A stretch of DNA of 44,411 bases. It comes from Desulfobulbaceae bacterium (lineage in GTDB: Bacteria; Desulfobacterota; Desulfobulbia; Desulfobulbales; Desulfobulbaceae). The notes below the pieces were generated by a model. That model was not told where the DNA came from. It saw nothing but the letters and a program-made list of their open reading frames with translations, and ran no database searches. Every line of letters begins with the position of its first letter. Positions within the stretch are counted from its first letter, which is position 1. The stretch is taken from positions 1-44,411 of the forward strand of contig JALSNC010000122.1 in the NCBI GenBank assembly GCA_026987195.1. Direction: 5' to 3'. Below, piece by piece: positions 33,781-42,677 of this stretch. Both the position numbers and the translations under genes were made by a program.

Positions 33781-35904
33781 TCAGCGCGCCCTGCCGATTG
33801 TCGCCGCAGGAACCACCGAATCCTGCATCAGGTAGAGGGCAACGTCGACAAAGGGATCCTCGGCCAGCTGCTCGGCAAGTTTCTTTTTTTCCTTGTTTGC
33901 CTCCGCACCCTTCTCTTCATCGACACCCATCAGGCCCACGGCCCGGGCCTCGGCCCTGGCCCTGGCCAGTTCCTCCTTCTCGCGGCGCATTCCTTCCAGA
34001 AAATCCGCGACCTTCGTCTGTTCACTGCGCTTTTTCGCCTTGGCGAGTTCGTCCCTGATGACCTGGAACCTCTTGCTGGCCGCCACCCACTGCCTGCTCT
34101 CGCGCCGCGCCTTTTCGATATCGAAATGCGGCCCCTGCCAGCGCTGATAGCCGACATCCTGTACCCGGTCCCAGGGCAGGGAGTTCTCCATGTACTTCTC
34201 GCCGCTCTTCAGGTAATCGAGCATGCTCGGCACCACAATGTCAGGCTCCACGCCCTTGTACTGGGTCGAGCCGCCGTTGATACGGTAAAACTTCTGGATG
34301 GTGACCTTCAGCGCCCCGAGATCATCGTACTTCTTCAGGTGCAGCAGCGGCAGGTTCCGGTTCAGGTCCATCAGGACCTGCACCGTCCCCTTGCCATGGG
34401 TATGCTCGCCGCCGATGATCAGCGCCCGGCCGTAATCCTGCAGGGCCGCTGCCAGAATCTCGGAGGCCGAGGCGGAAAACTGGTTGACCAGGACAATGAG
34501 CGGACCATCATAGGCCACGCCGGGATCCTCGTCCTCCAGGACCCGGATCATACCCTGCGAATTCTTGACCTGAACCACCGGGCCACCGGGCAGGAACAGC
34601 CCGGAGATGGCCACGGCATCGGTGAGGGCACCGCCACCGTTGTTGCGGAGATCAAGGATCAGGCCGCGGATCCCCTTCGTTTTCAGCTTTGCCAGCTCGG
34701 CCCTGGTGTCATCGGTGACATTGCGGCCCTTGCCGCCATTGAAATCACGGTAGAAACTGGGGATCCTGATATATCCGATCTTCTCGCCGCCCGGGGTCCT
34801 GAGCAGCGCTGACTTGACATAGGTCTCCTCGATCTGGACCACATCACGGATGATGGGAATCACCAGTCTGGTGCCGTCGGGTTTCTGGACCGTCAACCGG
34901 ACCTCGGTCCCCTTGGGCCCCCGGATATAGCTGACCGCATCCCGGATCCGCATGTCACTGATATCCACGGGATCGGCATCCTTTTCCGCAACCGCCAGGA
35001 TGGTGTCCTCGGCCTGGAGCTGGCCCTGCCGCTCGGCTGCGCTGCCCGGAATGATCCGTACCACCTTGATATGTCCGTCCTCCTCGCGCAGGAGGGCGCC
35101 GATACCCTCCAGGGAGCCGCTCATGTGGATATCGAAATCCTCCTTCAGGGTCGGGGCCATGTAATCGGAGTGGGGATCAAAGGCCCTGGCAACGGCATCG
35201 AAATAGCGGTTGTAGTATTCCTGGCGGGTCACCTGCAGCAGCCGGTGCAGGTACTGGTGATTCCGCCTGCGGACCTTGTCCACGGCCTTTTTCCACAGCT
35301 CCCGGTCCACCGGCCGGGCCTCGGAAGAGGAGGTTCCGCGCACCTGCTCTTTTGCCTCTTTCCTGTTCCGCTCATCCACCAGGCCCAGATAGATGTCCAG
35401 GACCTGCAGTTTGAGAATGCGCCGCCAGCGGTCCCTGAGCTCATCTACCCCCTTGGCATAGTGGATCTTTTCCGGGTCGGTCTCCAGGTACTCCTCCCGG
35501 TTCGGGTCAAAGCCCCTGTCCATGATCGCATCGATCATCGACCGGACCTGCCGGATACGTCCGGTAAGTATCTGGCTGCCGACATCGGGCAGCACCATGC
35601 GACCACTTCTCAGCTCGTCGTCGATATGGTCGGCAAAGGCGCCAAGCTGATCGACATCGGACTGGAGCAGAAACCGTTTCCTGGGATCGAGCTGCTTGAG
35701 GAAGAGGGCAAAGGCGGCACGCGACAGGTCGTCATCGAGCTGTTTGTGCCCGAAATGCTGCGCCGGCAACTGGTGGCTCAGCATGTAGGCGATGAGGCGG
35801 TTGCGGTCGCTGTCGAACCCCACCGGCATGACCCGGGCGGCGGCAGAGCCGGCGACCAGAAAAACGATGAGAACCCAGGTACTGACTGTTCGGGAAAAAC
35901 GCAT
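33781..35904 (-). CDS. prc: Tail-specific (carboxy-terminal processing) protease, Prc family S41
   Basis: A 707-residue periplasmic serine protease. ATG 35904 begins MRFSRTVSTWVLIVFLVAGS, a signal peptide, and has GGAG upstream; the longer frame to 36003 adds nothing credible. The order is an N-terminal helical region (about 25-250), then a PDZ domain (about 262-355, SLEGIGALLREEDG and VVRIIPGSAAERQ). The S41 core follows, with LILDLRNNGGGAL and the catalytic dyad Ser479 (FSASASEI) and Lys505 (THGKGTVQ), plus Asp490. The C-terminal helical DUF3340 region is Lys/Glu/Ala-rich. It degrades or trims periplasmic proteins with nonpolar C-termini. It stands alone between the rsbRD-like gene and family B copy 3. 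Confidence 0.94.
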   Translation of the reverse strand: MRFSRTVSTWVLIVFLVAGSAAARVMPVGFDSDRNRLIAYMLSHQLPAQHFGHKQLDDDLSRAAFALFLKQLDPRKRFLLQSDVDQLGAFADHIDDELRSGRMVLPDVGSQILTGRIRQVRSMIDAIMDRGFDPNREEYLETDPEKIHYAKGVDELRDRWRRILKLQVLDIYLGLVDERNRKEAKEQVRGTSSSEARPVDRELWKKAVDKVRRRNHQYLHRLLQVTRQEYYNRYFDAVARAFDPHSDYMAPTLKEDFDIHMSGSLEGIGALLREEDGHIKVVRIIPGSAAERQGQLQAEDTILAVAEKDADPVDISDMRIRDAVSYIRGPKGTEVRLTVQKPDGTRLVIPIIRDVVQIEETYVKSALLRTPGGEKIGYIRIPSFYRDFNGGKGRNVTDDTRAELAKLKTKGIRGLILDLRNNGGGALTDAVAISGLFLPGGPVVQVKNSQGMIRVLEDEDPGVAYDGPLIVLVNQFSASASEILAAALQDYGRALIIGGEHTHGKGTVQVLMDLNRNLPLLHLKKYDDLGALKVTIQKFYRINGGSTQYKGVEPDIVVPSMLDYLKSGEKYMENSLPWDRVQDVGYQRWQGPHFDIEKARRESRQWVAASKRFQVIRDELAKAKKRSEQTKVADFLEGMRREKEELARARAEARAVGLMGVDEEKGAEANKEKKKLAEQLAEDPFVDVALYLMQDSVVPAATIGRAR

Positions 35905-36158
35905 CACGGGATCACTCCAATCTGAGAAAACAGCAGTGCTGAACCAGGTTACCCGGTCGCAGCCACAAGAGAGATATTCAGACAGATCCCCCGGCCACTG
36001 CACTCACGAAGCAGTGCACAGGGGATTCCTGTCTCTTTACCACGGTGACCACGGCAAGTAAACAGTCAAAAATGTGGGTATATCGGGAAATTTGTTCCCC
36101 CGGGACAGGGATGGCAGGGCCATGCCCGTCCCGGACAGCGAGTGGTGGAAACAGGAAG

Positions 36159-36401
36159 TGCCCACAGGGACCGCACGGAGTCTTCGCTTACCTCTATGCA
36201 CGGTCGTCCTGTCCGCACGTAAGCGGTCACAGGTACCGCATCTTCGCACGGTCGCTCCTGTCCGCATAGCAGGCTGTCGGAGTCTCCCCGCGATCAGGCA
36301 CGCCTGCACAGGTAAGCGTAGACTCCGAATCCGCGGCCCCTGAGACCGCCTGCATCATTGTGGTTGAAAAACCGATGAATGGTCATCCCGTGAGGGATTA
36401 C
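36159..36401. repeat. Intergenic repeat, family B (copy 3, head partly duplicated)
   Basis: The first 60 bases (36159-36218, CACAGGGACCGCACGGAG to CTGTCCGCAC) are repeated in diverged form at 36219-36275 (GTAAGCGGTCACAGGTACCGC to CTGTCCGCATAG). The element then continues as in copies 1 and 2 and ends GGTCATCCCGTGAGGGATTAC. The insertion site used by the MITE in copy 2 is intact here as GCATAGCAGGCTGTCGGAG. It separates prc from the 3' end of the cytochrome operon. 36004-36158 has no feature. Confidence 0.85.
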
Positions 36402-36414
36402 GGACAACATGCCG

Positions 36415-37719
36415 TCAGAGGGGCCGGGGCTGGAGCACCTCCTCACTGTCAGGGGAAGGTGGAGACGATTCCCGCCCGGATGGCGGCGGAACCGGAGGGG
36501 CAGAGGTGTCACCGGCCGGTGCCTGAAAGAGAGGGAACCGGTATTCAAACCGGACATCCAGGACCTGGACGCGGTGGTTGAAGAGGTCGGCGACCAGCAG
36601 CTGGCCTGCCCGGTTCAGGGCCAGGCCGGTGGGGTACTGGAACCAGCCGGGAGCATTGCCGAGACCGCCGAATTCGTACATGAACACCCCGCTCAGGTCG
36701 AAGATCAGGATGGTGTGGCGCATGTAGTCGACAATGTAGACGGCTCTTTTCTTCTCGTCAATGACCAGGCTCCTGGGGCGGCTCATCTTGCCTGTGGAGC
36801 CGCCCTTCTGGCCGAAGGCGAAGAGAAACTCCTCTGCCGGGCTGTAGACGTAGACCCGGCTGGTTTCCTCGCTGAGCAGGTACAGATGACCGGAAGAATC
36901 CCTGGTCACGTCCACGATCTTGACCGGACCGACCATCGATACCGGTTCCTCTTTCTCCTCCTCTGCCGGCCGGGGCCGGAGGGCCGGTGGCAGGAGATCG
37001 CGCAGTTCCCGGCTCACCGCATCCCCGGCCTCCATGTCCTCAACCGGTGCCGCCTCCGTCCGGTGGCCACCGGCCTCCCCGTTTTCCTCCCGGCGGCGCA
37101 ACGCCTCCACCGCCTTGCGGTCAACGATACGATCCTCCGGCCTGAGCCAGTGCAGGAACCTGCCCTGGCGGTCGAGCACCACCACACCCCTGCTGTTGAG
37201 CCCGGCGACGTAGATGGTGCCCTCCTGGCCGATCACCATGTGGTGCGGAGAAAACTCCTTGCCCCCGGGCACGTCGGCAAAATCGATCTCCCGCACCGGG
37301 AAAAAGGCGGGATTGAAGATCGTGATCCGCCCGGACCTGCGGGCGGACCTGCCCTGGCAGATGTAGAGGTTGTCCTCCCTGTCCATGTAGACGCCCCTGG
37401 GTGTTTCCGCGCCTCTGCCGGCAGCCAGGGAGGCCACGGGAAAAAAATTGGGGCCATAGACCACCACCCTGCCCTCGCCGCCGGTGACGACATAGGTCTC
37501 GTCCAGGCCGTGATCATTGAAGACGGCCGAGGGATAGCGCAGCGGCTCGCCCTGTTCGTCCCGGGTCAGCACGGCCACCACCCTGACCTCCACCCGCGGC
37601 TCTCCACTGTCTTCCTCGCACCGGCCGGCCGGCACCCGGAAAAAACAGACGGCCGCCAGGGTCAGCAGGAGCAGCGGGATCAGGGACTCAGTGATGGCAT
37701 TTCGAGCAGACATGACCAC
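36415..37719 (-). CDS. NHL-repeat beta-propeller protein, last gene of cytochrome operon
   Basis: A 434-residue exported protein: a hydrophobic signal (about 14-28, LIPLLLLTLAAVCFF), then NHL-type blades such as GPNFFPVASLA, ARRSGRITIFNPAFFPVREI, GTIYVAGLNSRGVVVLDRQG, HLYLLSEETSRVYVYSP, KRAVYIVDYMRHTILIFD and GLALNRAGQLLVADLFNHRV. An acidic, probably disordered insertion (about 215-275, rich in Glu, Ala and Pro) splits the propeller. A Pro/Ser-rich tail ends the chain. It has no heme motif. It overlaps the ten-heme cytochrome by 32 bases. A scaffold or assembly role for extracellular cytochromes is inference. Confidence 0.85.
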   Translation of the reverse strand: MVMSARNAITESLIPLLLLTLAAVCFFRVPAGRCEEDSGEPRVEVRVVAVLTRDEQGEPLRYPSAVFNDHGLDETYVVTGGEGRVVVYGPNFFPVASLAAGRGAETPRGVYMDREDNLYICQGRSARRSGRITIFNPAFFPVREIDFADVPGGKEFSPHHMVIGQEGTIYVAGLNSRGVVVLDRQGRFLHWLRPEDRIVDRKAVEALRRREENGEAGGHRTEAAPVEDMEAGDAVSRELRDLLPPALRPRPAEEEKEEPVSMVGPVKIVDVTRDSSGHLYLLSEETSRVYVYSPAEEFLFAFGQKGGSTGKMSRPRSLVIDEKKRAVYIVDYMRHTILIFDLSGVFMYEFGGLGNAPGWFQYPTGLALNRAGQLLVADLFNHRVQVLDVRFEYRFPLFQAPAGDTSAPPVPPPSGRESSPPSPDSEEVLQPRPL

Positions 37720-38893
37720 CGAGAACGTCCCCGATCAGGAGATACCGGTACCGGGAACCGTGGGGATTGTGGCAGGAAGAGCAGGCGAACGTCCGTCCCC
37801 TGCGGCGGGGATCCGGAACCCCCTGGAGCGGATGGTTGCCCACAGGATGTCCCTTGCTGATCCCCTGCAGGCCGACGTGACAGCTGACACAGAGCTGGTT
37901 GATGGGGCGGTAGAGCTGAAAACGGTTGTCACTGGCGTGGGGATCGTGACAGGCGATGCAGCCGCTGCCCTCGATGATCCCGTGGGAGAAGAATCCCAGG
38001 GATTTCCGGAGGGACCTTTTCTTGTCCGAGTGGCACCCCACGCACAGCCCGGCCCGGCCATCCGCCCAGAGCTGATATTTGTAGGCGTCGCCGTGGGGAT
38101 CGTGACAGACCGTACAGTCGCCGATGGCATAGGGGCCGTGGACATATTTCTTCTGCAGCAGTTTTTTCTTGTTCACATGGCAGCCGAAACAGAGCTCATT
38201 GACCCGGGCCGAGGGTATGGTCACCCGGGTCCCCCTGGTGCCGATCCGGTGGCACCCCAGGCAGAGAACGTTGGCCGACGGGCCGTGCAGCCATTTCTCC
38301 CGGGTGCTCAGGCGGCGGTGGCAGGAAAAACAGAGCGGGGCATAGGCGGGGTCCGCGGCGAACCGCTCCCGATCCGCACCGGTCGAGACCGACCCCTTCC
38401 CGGTGTGGCAGCCGGCGCAGGCAGATGGCACCACGGAAAGACGATGAAAGACATAGGCGGCAGGATCCTCGAAATCGACGCTACCCAGGGTCCGCACCGG
38501 ACGGTACCGGATGGCGAGCCGCCTGCTGCCGGGCTCGACGACAAAGGTATTGTCACCCGGGCGCAGAGGGAGGCGATAATGGAAGATCATGCCACCCTGC
38601 CGCTGCCAGCGGCCGGCGGGCAGGATCCTCTCGCCCCCACCTTTGCCGCCCGTCGTCATGGTCACCTGCAGCCGCTCCACCTCGGCACCTGTCGCCCGGA
38701 TCACCATGGTGGCCACCGGTCTCCGTGCCTGGATGATGATGTCGGTGCCGGGTGGCGTCAGGATAGTATAGGCCGCCGCTTCCCGGGCGGGCAGCAGGCA
38801 GGTCACCAGAAGGGCCAGGAAAAACAACAGGCACCGGGGAACGATCACTGGGCAAATCAGCATGGCTCGTATACCGAAATTGATTGAAATCAT
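37688..38893 (-). CDS. Decaheme c-type cytochrome with N-terminal beta domain
   Basis: A 401-residue exported protein with ten CXXCH sites, all in residues 159-401 and several in the doubled-CXXCH style with CHDPHG, CHDPHA and CHNPHG. The signal segment is CLLFFLALLVTCLLP (about 21-35). Residues 42-150 lack hemes and read as a beta-sandwich-like domain (YTILTPPGTDIIIQARRPVA, FHYRLPLRPGDNTFVVEPG), perhaps a surface or partner-binding module. The last residues are CSKCHH, so a heme closes the protein. It overlaps neighbours on both sides (four bases upstream, 32 downstream), implying strong coupling. Probable role: outer-surface electron carrier. Confidence 0.9.
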   Translation of the reverse strand: MISINFGIRAMLICPVIVPRCLLFFLALLVTCLLPAREAAAYTILTPPGTDIIIQARRPVATMVIRATGAEVERLQVTMTTGGKGGGERILPAGRWQRQGGMIFHYRLPLRPGDNTFVVEPGSRRLAIRYRPVRTLGSVDFEDPAAYVFHRLSVVPSACAGCHTGKGSVSTGADRERFAADPAYAPLCFSCHRRLSTREKWLHGPSANVLCLGCHRIGTRGTRVTIPSARVNELCFGCHVNKKKLLQKKYVHGPYAIGDCTVCHDPHGDAYKYQLWADGRAGLCVGCHSDKKRSLRKSLGFFSHGIIEGSGCIACHDPHASDNRFQLYRPINQLCVSCHVGLQGISKGHPVGNHPLQGVPDPRRRGRTFACSSCHNPHGSRYRYLLIGDVLGGHVCSKCHH

Positions 38894-40311
38894 TGCATGA
38901 CCGTGATTCCCGCCGGCCGTGCACCAAGGGGGATCAGACCGACGGATTTCATGCTCACGGGATCGACGATGGAGATGGCCTCTTCCTCCTCGTTACCAAC
39001 GTATATCAGCTTTCTGCCATGGATATCGGCAACTTCAAGCGGTCGGCCACTCAGGGGGAGGGTTCTGGCGATGCCCAACTGTCCCGGCCGCAGGATCGAC
39101 AGGGAGGCGGAGCCGTAATCGGCCACATAGATCGCATCGTCCAGGGCCAGGATGCGGCGGGGGCTGAACCCCACCGGAATCCTCCGGCCCGCGCTGCCCA
39201 GTTCCAGGTCGTACTGCAGTACCGTGTTGGAGCCCGACTCGGCGATATAGAGCAACTTGTCCCGCCAGACGGCCAGGCCCTCGGGACGTCCGGAGGTGGA
39301 GATGCTCCGGACCGTGGCCAGGGTCTCCGGGTCCACCAGGACCACGCTCTGGGAAAACGACAGGGAGACGGCAAGCAGGTTCATCTTTTCCAGGTAGATA
39401 ATGTACACCGGCCCGTAGCCGAGACGAACGCGGCGATCCACGCTGCCGGACCGCAGATCCAGGCGGAGAATATTGCCCCGCGCGCGGTCGACGATATAGG
39501 CCCACCGGCCCTGCGGCCCCAGGGCCATGTGGGTGAGCCTGCCCGCCATGGAAAGCCGGTAGGTCTCCACCACCCTGTTCGCCGCCGCCGCGATGCGCTT
39601 GACGCCCATGTCCGCCGGGGTCAGGGCATAGAGGCTCCCGGTAGCGGCCAGGGGGGCACGCAGCAGGTAGGATGGCGCACCGGCAACCCCCAGGGAATCG
39701 TAAACCCAGTTCCTGTCCGTGCGGATCATGTAGACGGTATTGATATCGGGGCAGGCCACATAGGCGACATCGGCAATGAGATTCTTCAGCCGCGGTGCCA
39801 GGGACAGGACCGGACGGAACCTGTTGCCGCTGGTCAGCGAGGCCGGCACGTCCCAGGACAGGAACAGGGAGCGCGAATCTCCCCGGCCGACAAAGAGGGA
39901 ACCCGGAATGGCCAGATCGGCGACCCTGGTGACCGGCGTCAGATTACGCTCTGCCGCCCCCTCGTGCAGGAGAGCACCCGCCAGGGTCAACCGCAGGCGA
40001 AGATAGTTTCCCGGCGCAAGCGACGTCCTGGCGAGGAAAATGCGGCGGTCTCCCACGCGACCGGAACGGACCGTGGCCGGGTGGCCGGCCACCGGCTGCC
40101 AGGTACCGCCAGCGGCCAGGATCTCGATGGAACCGATCCGCATCTCCAGGTCAGGGCCCCGGTTCTGCTTCAGATTGAGAAACAGCGACAGCAGGCCGGA
40201 GTCGGGGACAACGACTCCGCCACCGCTGCCGGCTCCACCTCCGGGCACACAGCCACACAACAGGAACACCAGGCCACAGGCCAGCAGCAGCCGCTGGAAG
40301 AGAGGGGCCAT
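38890..40311 (-). CDS. Beta-propeller lipoprotein of the cytochrome operon
   Basis: A 473-residue protein with a lipobox LLCGCVPGG (lipidated Cys21), followed by a Gly/Ser linker. Residues about 35-165 (LLSLFLNLKQNRGPDLEMRI, SLAPGNYLRLRLTLAGALL) resemble a DUF4382-like beta domain; that match is tentative. Residues about 190-470 are YVTN/NHL-like blades: YVACPDINTVYMIRTD, WAYIVDRARGNILRLDL, LLYIAESGSNTVLQYDLELG, AIYVADYGSASLSIL and LIYVGNEEEEAISIVDP. It has no heme sites. It overlaps the octaheme gene by one base and the decaheme gene by four. Likely outer-membrane anchored, supporting the cytochromes around it. Confidence 0.85.
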   Translation of the reverse strand: MAPLFQRLLLACGLVFLLCGCVPGGGAGSGGGVVVPDSGLLSLFLNLKQNRGPDLEMRIGSIEILAAGGTWQPVAGHPATVRSGRVGDRRIFLARTSLAPGNYLRLRLTLAGALLHEGAAERNLTPVTRVADLAIPGSLFVGRGDSRSLFLSWDVPASLTSGNRFRPVLSLAPRLKNLIADVAYVACPDINTVYMIRTDRNWVYDSLGVAGAPSYLLRAPLAATGSLYALTPADMGVKRIAAAANRVVETYRLSMAGRLTHMALGPQGRWAYIVDRARGNILRLDLRSGSVDRRVRLGYGPVYIIYLEKMNLLAVSLSFSQSVVLVDPETLATVRSISTSGRPEGLAVWRDKLLYIAESGSNTVLQYDLELGSAGRRIPVGFSPRRILALDDAIYVADYGSASLSILRPGQLGIARTLPLSGRPLEVADIHGRKLIYVGNEEEEAISIVDPVSMKSVGLIPLGARPAGITVMQ

Positions 40312-41582
40312 CAGAACGCCCTCCTGCTGGTACCGGCATTATTGCCCTCGGTGATATCGATCAGCGCGCCGTGGTAATGGCACTGGTCGCAGTCAATGGC
40401 ATCGGGCGGCCCCGGACCATGGCAGACAGGGCAACGCCCGGCCAGGGAGCCGCTGTAGGGTGCGTCACTGCTGGAATGATGCACGTATCGCCAGGCATTG
40501 GCGGTGCCGCCGATGGCGTCCTGGTCATCCTGGTGGCACCGCTTGCAGGCAAAGCTCCAGTCGGGGGTCTGGTAGGTGACGATCGCGCCCTCCAGGTCGC
40601 CGCCATTGATCCGCCGCCGGATCAGCATGACATTGGCCGAGCCGTGCGGTTCATGGCAATCGGTGCAGGACAGGACATAGTCGCCCCCGGCACCGAAGGG
40701 CAGCTTGATATCCAGGCCGCCGTCCATGGCCCGCACGCCGTGCTTGTCGCCCGAACTGGACCAGTCGATGGGCCGGACATTCCGGCCCAGGGTGGTGCTG
40801 CTGATGGTGTCGGTGGTGTTGTGGCAATCGGAACAGAAGGTTACATAGTCCGGTGTCGCGGCCCGGCCGGCGGCGGCCGTGGCGCTTGCATCAGGTTCCC
40901 GGTCCGTACCGCCGCCGGTGCAGAAGGGGGGCTCGTACCTCGTATTGTAGGCACTGTCCATGGTCTCGGTGGTGCCCCAGAGACTGAAATGATCTGTGGG
41001 GCGGGACATGACCGACAGGCCGGGATCGGCGGGGGCGCTCCGGTTCCTTTTGGCCAGGTGCGGGTTGTGGCAACCGTTGCAGGGGTTGGAATCGGGCCGG
41101 AACCAGGAGAAACGGCCGTTGGCAAAGTTCCAGATGTCATAAAGATTATGGTAGGATACCTGGTTCATGGTCGCCATGATCGAGGTGGTGTCCACGGTGG
41201 CGCAGCCAAAGGTTCGGCTGTAGTCGCTGTTGGTGACCGGCTGGGCCGACCCGGCGCCGTTGTGGCAGTAAAAACAGAAGTTGTCCGCCTCGGCAAAGGG
41301 CCCGGCCTGACGGGCGGTATCAAAGTTCTGTGCAAACAGGGCAAAATAGCCCGGCCCGGTCACGGGTTCCGGTTCACTGCCGGCGATGGAGGCATGCTGT
41401 TCGTGACAGTGGGCGCAGTTGCCCCTGGCGTAGCCGAACCCGGAGGGGGGCGTATTGCCGATCACCGGCCGGAAGACACCGTCGGAGGCAGAACCGTGTG
41501 CCGAGTCGATATAATCGCCGCCGGCGGCGGAGCCCGGCGGCAGCAGGAAACAGGCCAGGATGAACAGAAGGATCGTTTGCAT
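40311..41582 (-). CDS. Octaheme c-type cytochrome, exported
   Basis: A 423-residue protein with a cleavable signal (about 1-20, ILLFILACFLLPPGSAA) and eight CXXCH sites: CAHCH, CFYCH, CNGCH, CSDCH, CTDCH, CKRCH, CPVCH and CDQCH. The N-terminal pattern GFGYARGNCAHCHEQHASI with FALFAQNFD and NFCFYCHNG is one I recall from large extracellular cytochromes of Geobacter-type bacteria. Long heme-poor loops (for example 115-165 and 180-250) distinguish it from compact c3-type proteins. It is 19 bases after the OmcS-like gene and abuts the propeller lipoprotein. Confidence 0.9.
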   Translation of the reverse strand: MQTILLFILACFLLPPGSAAGGDYIDSAHGSASDGVFRPVIGNTPPSGFGYARGNCAHCHEQHASIAGSEPEPVTGPGYFALFAQNFDTARQAGPFAEADNFCFYCHNGAGSAQPVTNSDYSRTFGCATVDTTSIMATMNQVSYHNLYDIWNFANGRFSWFRPDSNPCNGCHNPHLAKRNRSAPADPGLSVMSRPTDHFSLWGTTETMDSAYNTRYEPPFCTGGGTDREPDASATAAAGRAATPDYVTFCSDCHNTTDTISSTTLGRNVRPIDWSSSGDKHGVRAMDGGLDIKLPFGAGGDYVLSCTDCHEPHGSANVMLIRRRINGGDLEGAIVTYQTPDWSFACKRCHQDDQDAIGGTANAWRYVHHSSSDAPYSGSLAGRCPVCHGPGPPDAIDCDQCHYHGALIDITEGNNAGTSRRAF

Positions 41583-41601
41583 TGCAGTTGTTTTTCAGTG
41601 G

Positions 41602-42672
41602 TCAGTTCTTGCTGTTATGGCAGACGCCGCAGCCGTTGTAGCCGCCGCCGGGCCAGGCCTTGTAATCCCAGCGCAGGATGGAGGCATAGGGTGTGCCATG
41701 GGCGCGGTGACAGGAGAGGCACATGACCACGGCGTCATCGGCCCGGGTATAGATGGTGGTGTTCAGGGTGGCGGAGGTGTCGGCGGTGGCCACCGGCGAG
41801 ATCACCGAATAGGTGTTGCCGGTCCCGGAACCGCCGTTGTAGGCCCGGTATTCGTCCGAGGACGAGGCGTTGGCCATGTCGAAATCCGTGGGGTGGCGCA
41901 GCCAGACACCGGTGCCATAGGTGGCGCCGGCGGCGACACTGCCGGTGCCGTTGTGGAAATACTTGTGGCAGCGGGCGCACAGTGAACTGATACTGCCGGT
42001 GGCCTGGTCGGTCTCGGCAGTACGGTCGATACCATAGTACTTGTTGTGGCGCAGGTCGGTGGGATGGTATTCATAGTCCGGATCCCCCAGTCCCTGTACC
42101 GACTCGAGGAACCGGTAACTGGTGGCTATGGTGGAGCCATCCTGCCAGACACTGTTGTCCTTGCCGTGGTGCCCCCCCTTCAGGGCCGTGATCTGGTCAG
42201 GTTCCCGGGAATCGCCATGGCACCCCATGGAACCGGCGCACCGCAGCTGGCCGGTGAAGGTGCCGTCGCCCCCGGGCGGCAGGGCCAGGGTGGCGTCGGG
42301 CGCGGCCAGGCCGTAGACATTGTGGCCGGTCCGGTCCAGGGCACCAGCGCTGGAGACCCAGTAGAAGCTGCCGCCGGCCAGGGTGTTGGAGTCGGCCTCG
42401 GTACCGGTGGCCCGGTAGAGGGGCGGGGTGGTGTCATGGACATAGGGCGTGCTGTTGACCCCGGTATTCTGGCCGGTATGGCAGCCGATGCAGTCGGCCA
42501 CCAGCAGGGCGGGCATGGGGCTGCCGGTGGCGGTGACCGGAAAGTTGTCCTGCGAATTGTGCATGGTGTGGCAGTTGACGCAGGGCCCCGTCACCCGGCC
42601 CGCTCCGGGAGATGCCGGAAACAGGAAAAGCACTGCTGCCGCTGCGGTTATGGTTCCCCGCATGATCCCCAT
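41602..42672 (-). CDS. OmcS-like six-heme-site cytochrome (candidate filament subunit)
   Basis: A 356-residue exported protein. ATG 42672 is five bases after the NHL stop; ATG 42663 is an alternative. The signal ends near ASPGAG. Heme sites are CVNCHTMHNS at 31, CIGCH at 61, CAGSMGCH at 145-152 (a CX5CH motif), CARCH at 232, CLSCHRAH at 318 and CGVCH at 348. The order and context match what I remember of Geobacter OmcS: CHTMHNS near the N-terminus, a GG-x-F-x-WV stretch, a GHN histidine, LRHP between hemes 4 and 5, CLSCHRAH, and a heme within ten residues of the C-terminus. OmcS polymerises into conductive filaments. Polymerisation here is inference. Confidence 0.85.
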   Translation of the reverse strand: MGIMRGTITAAAAVLFLFPASPGAGRVTGPCVNCHTMHNSQDNFPVTATGSPMPALLVADCIGCHTGQNTGVNSTPYVHDTTPPLYRATGTEADSNTLAGGSFYWVSSAGALDRTGHNVYGLAAPDATLALPPGGDGTFTGQLRCAGSMGCHGDSREPDQITALKGGHHGKDNSVWQDGSTIATSYRFLESVQGLGDPDYEYHPTDLRHNKYYGIDRTAETDQATGSISSLCARCHKYFHNGTGSVAAGATYGTGVWLRHPTDFDMANASSSDEYRAYNGGSGTGNTYSVISPVATADTSATLNTTIYTRADDAVVMCLSCHRAHGTPYASILRWDYKAWPGGGYNGCGVCHNSKN

Positions 42673-42677
42673 TTCTC

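Noticed and set aside
36159..36401. CRISPR array or tandem-repeat locus at family B copy 3
   Set aside because: Only one diverged partial duplication of about 60 bases is present, with no regular direct repeats and spacers. There are no cas genes in the window.
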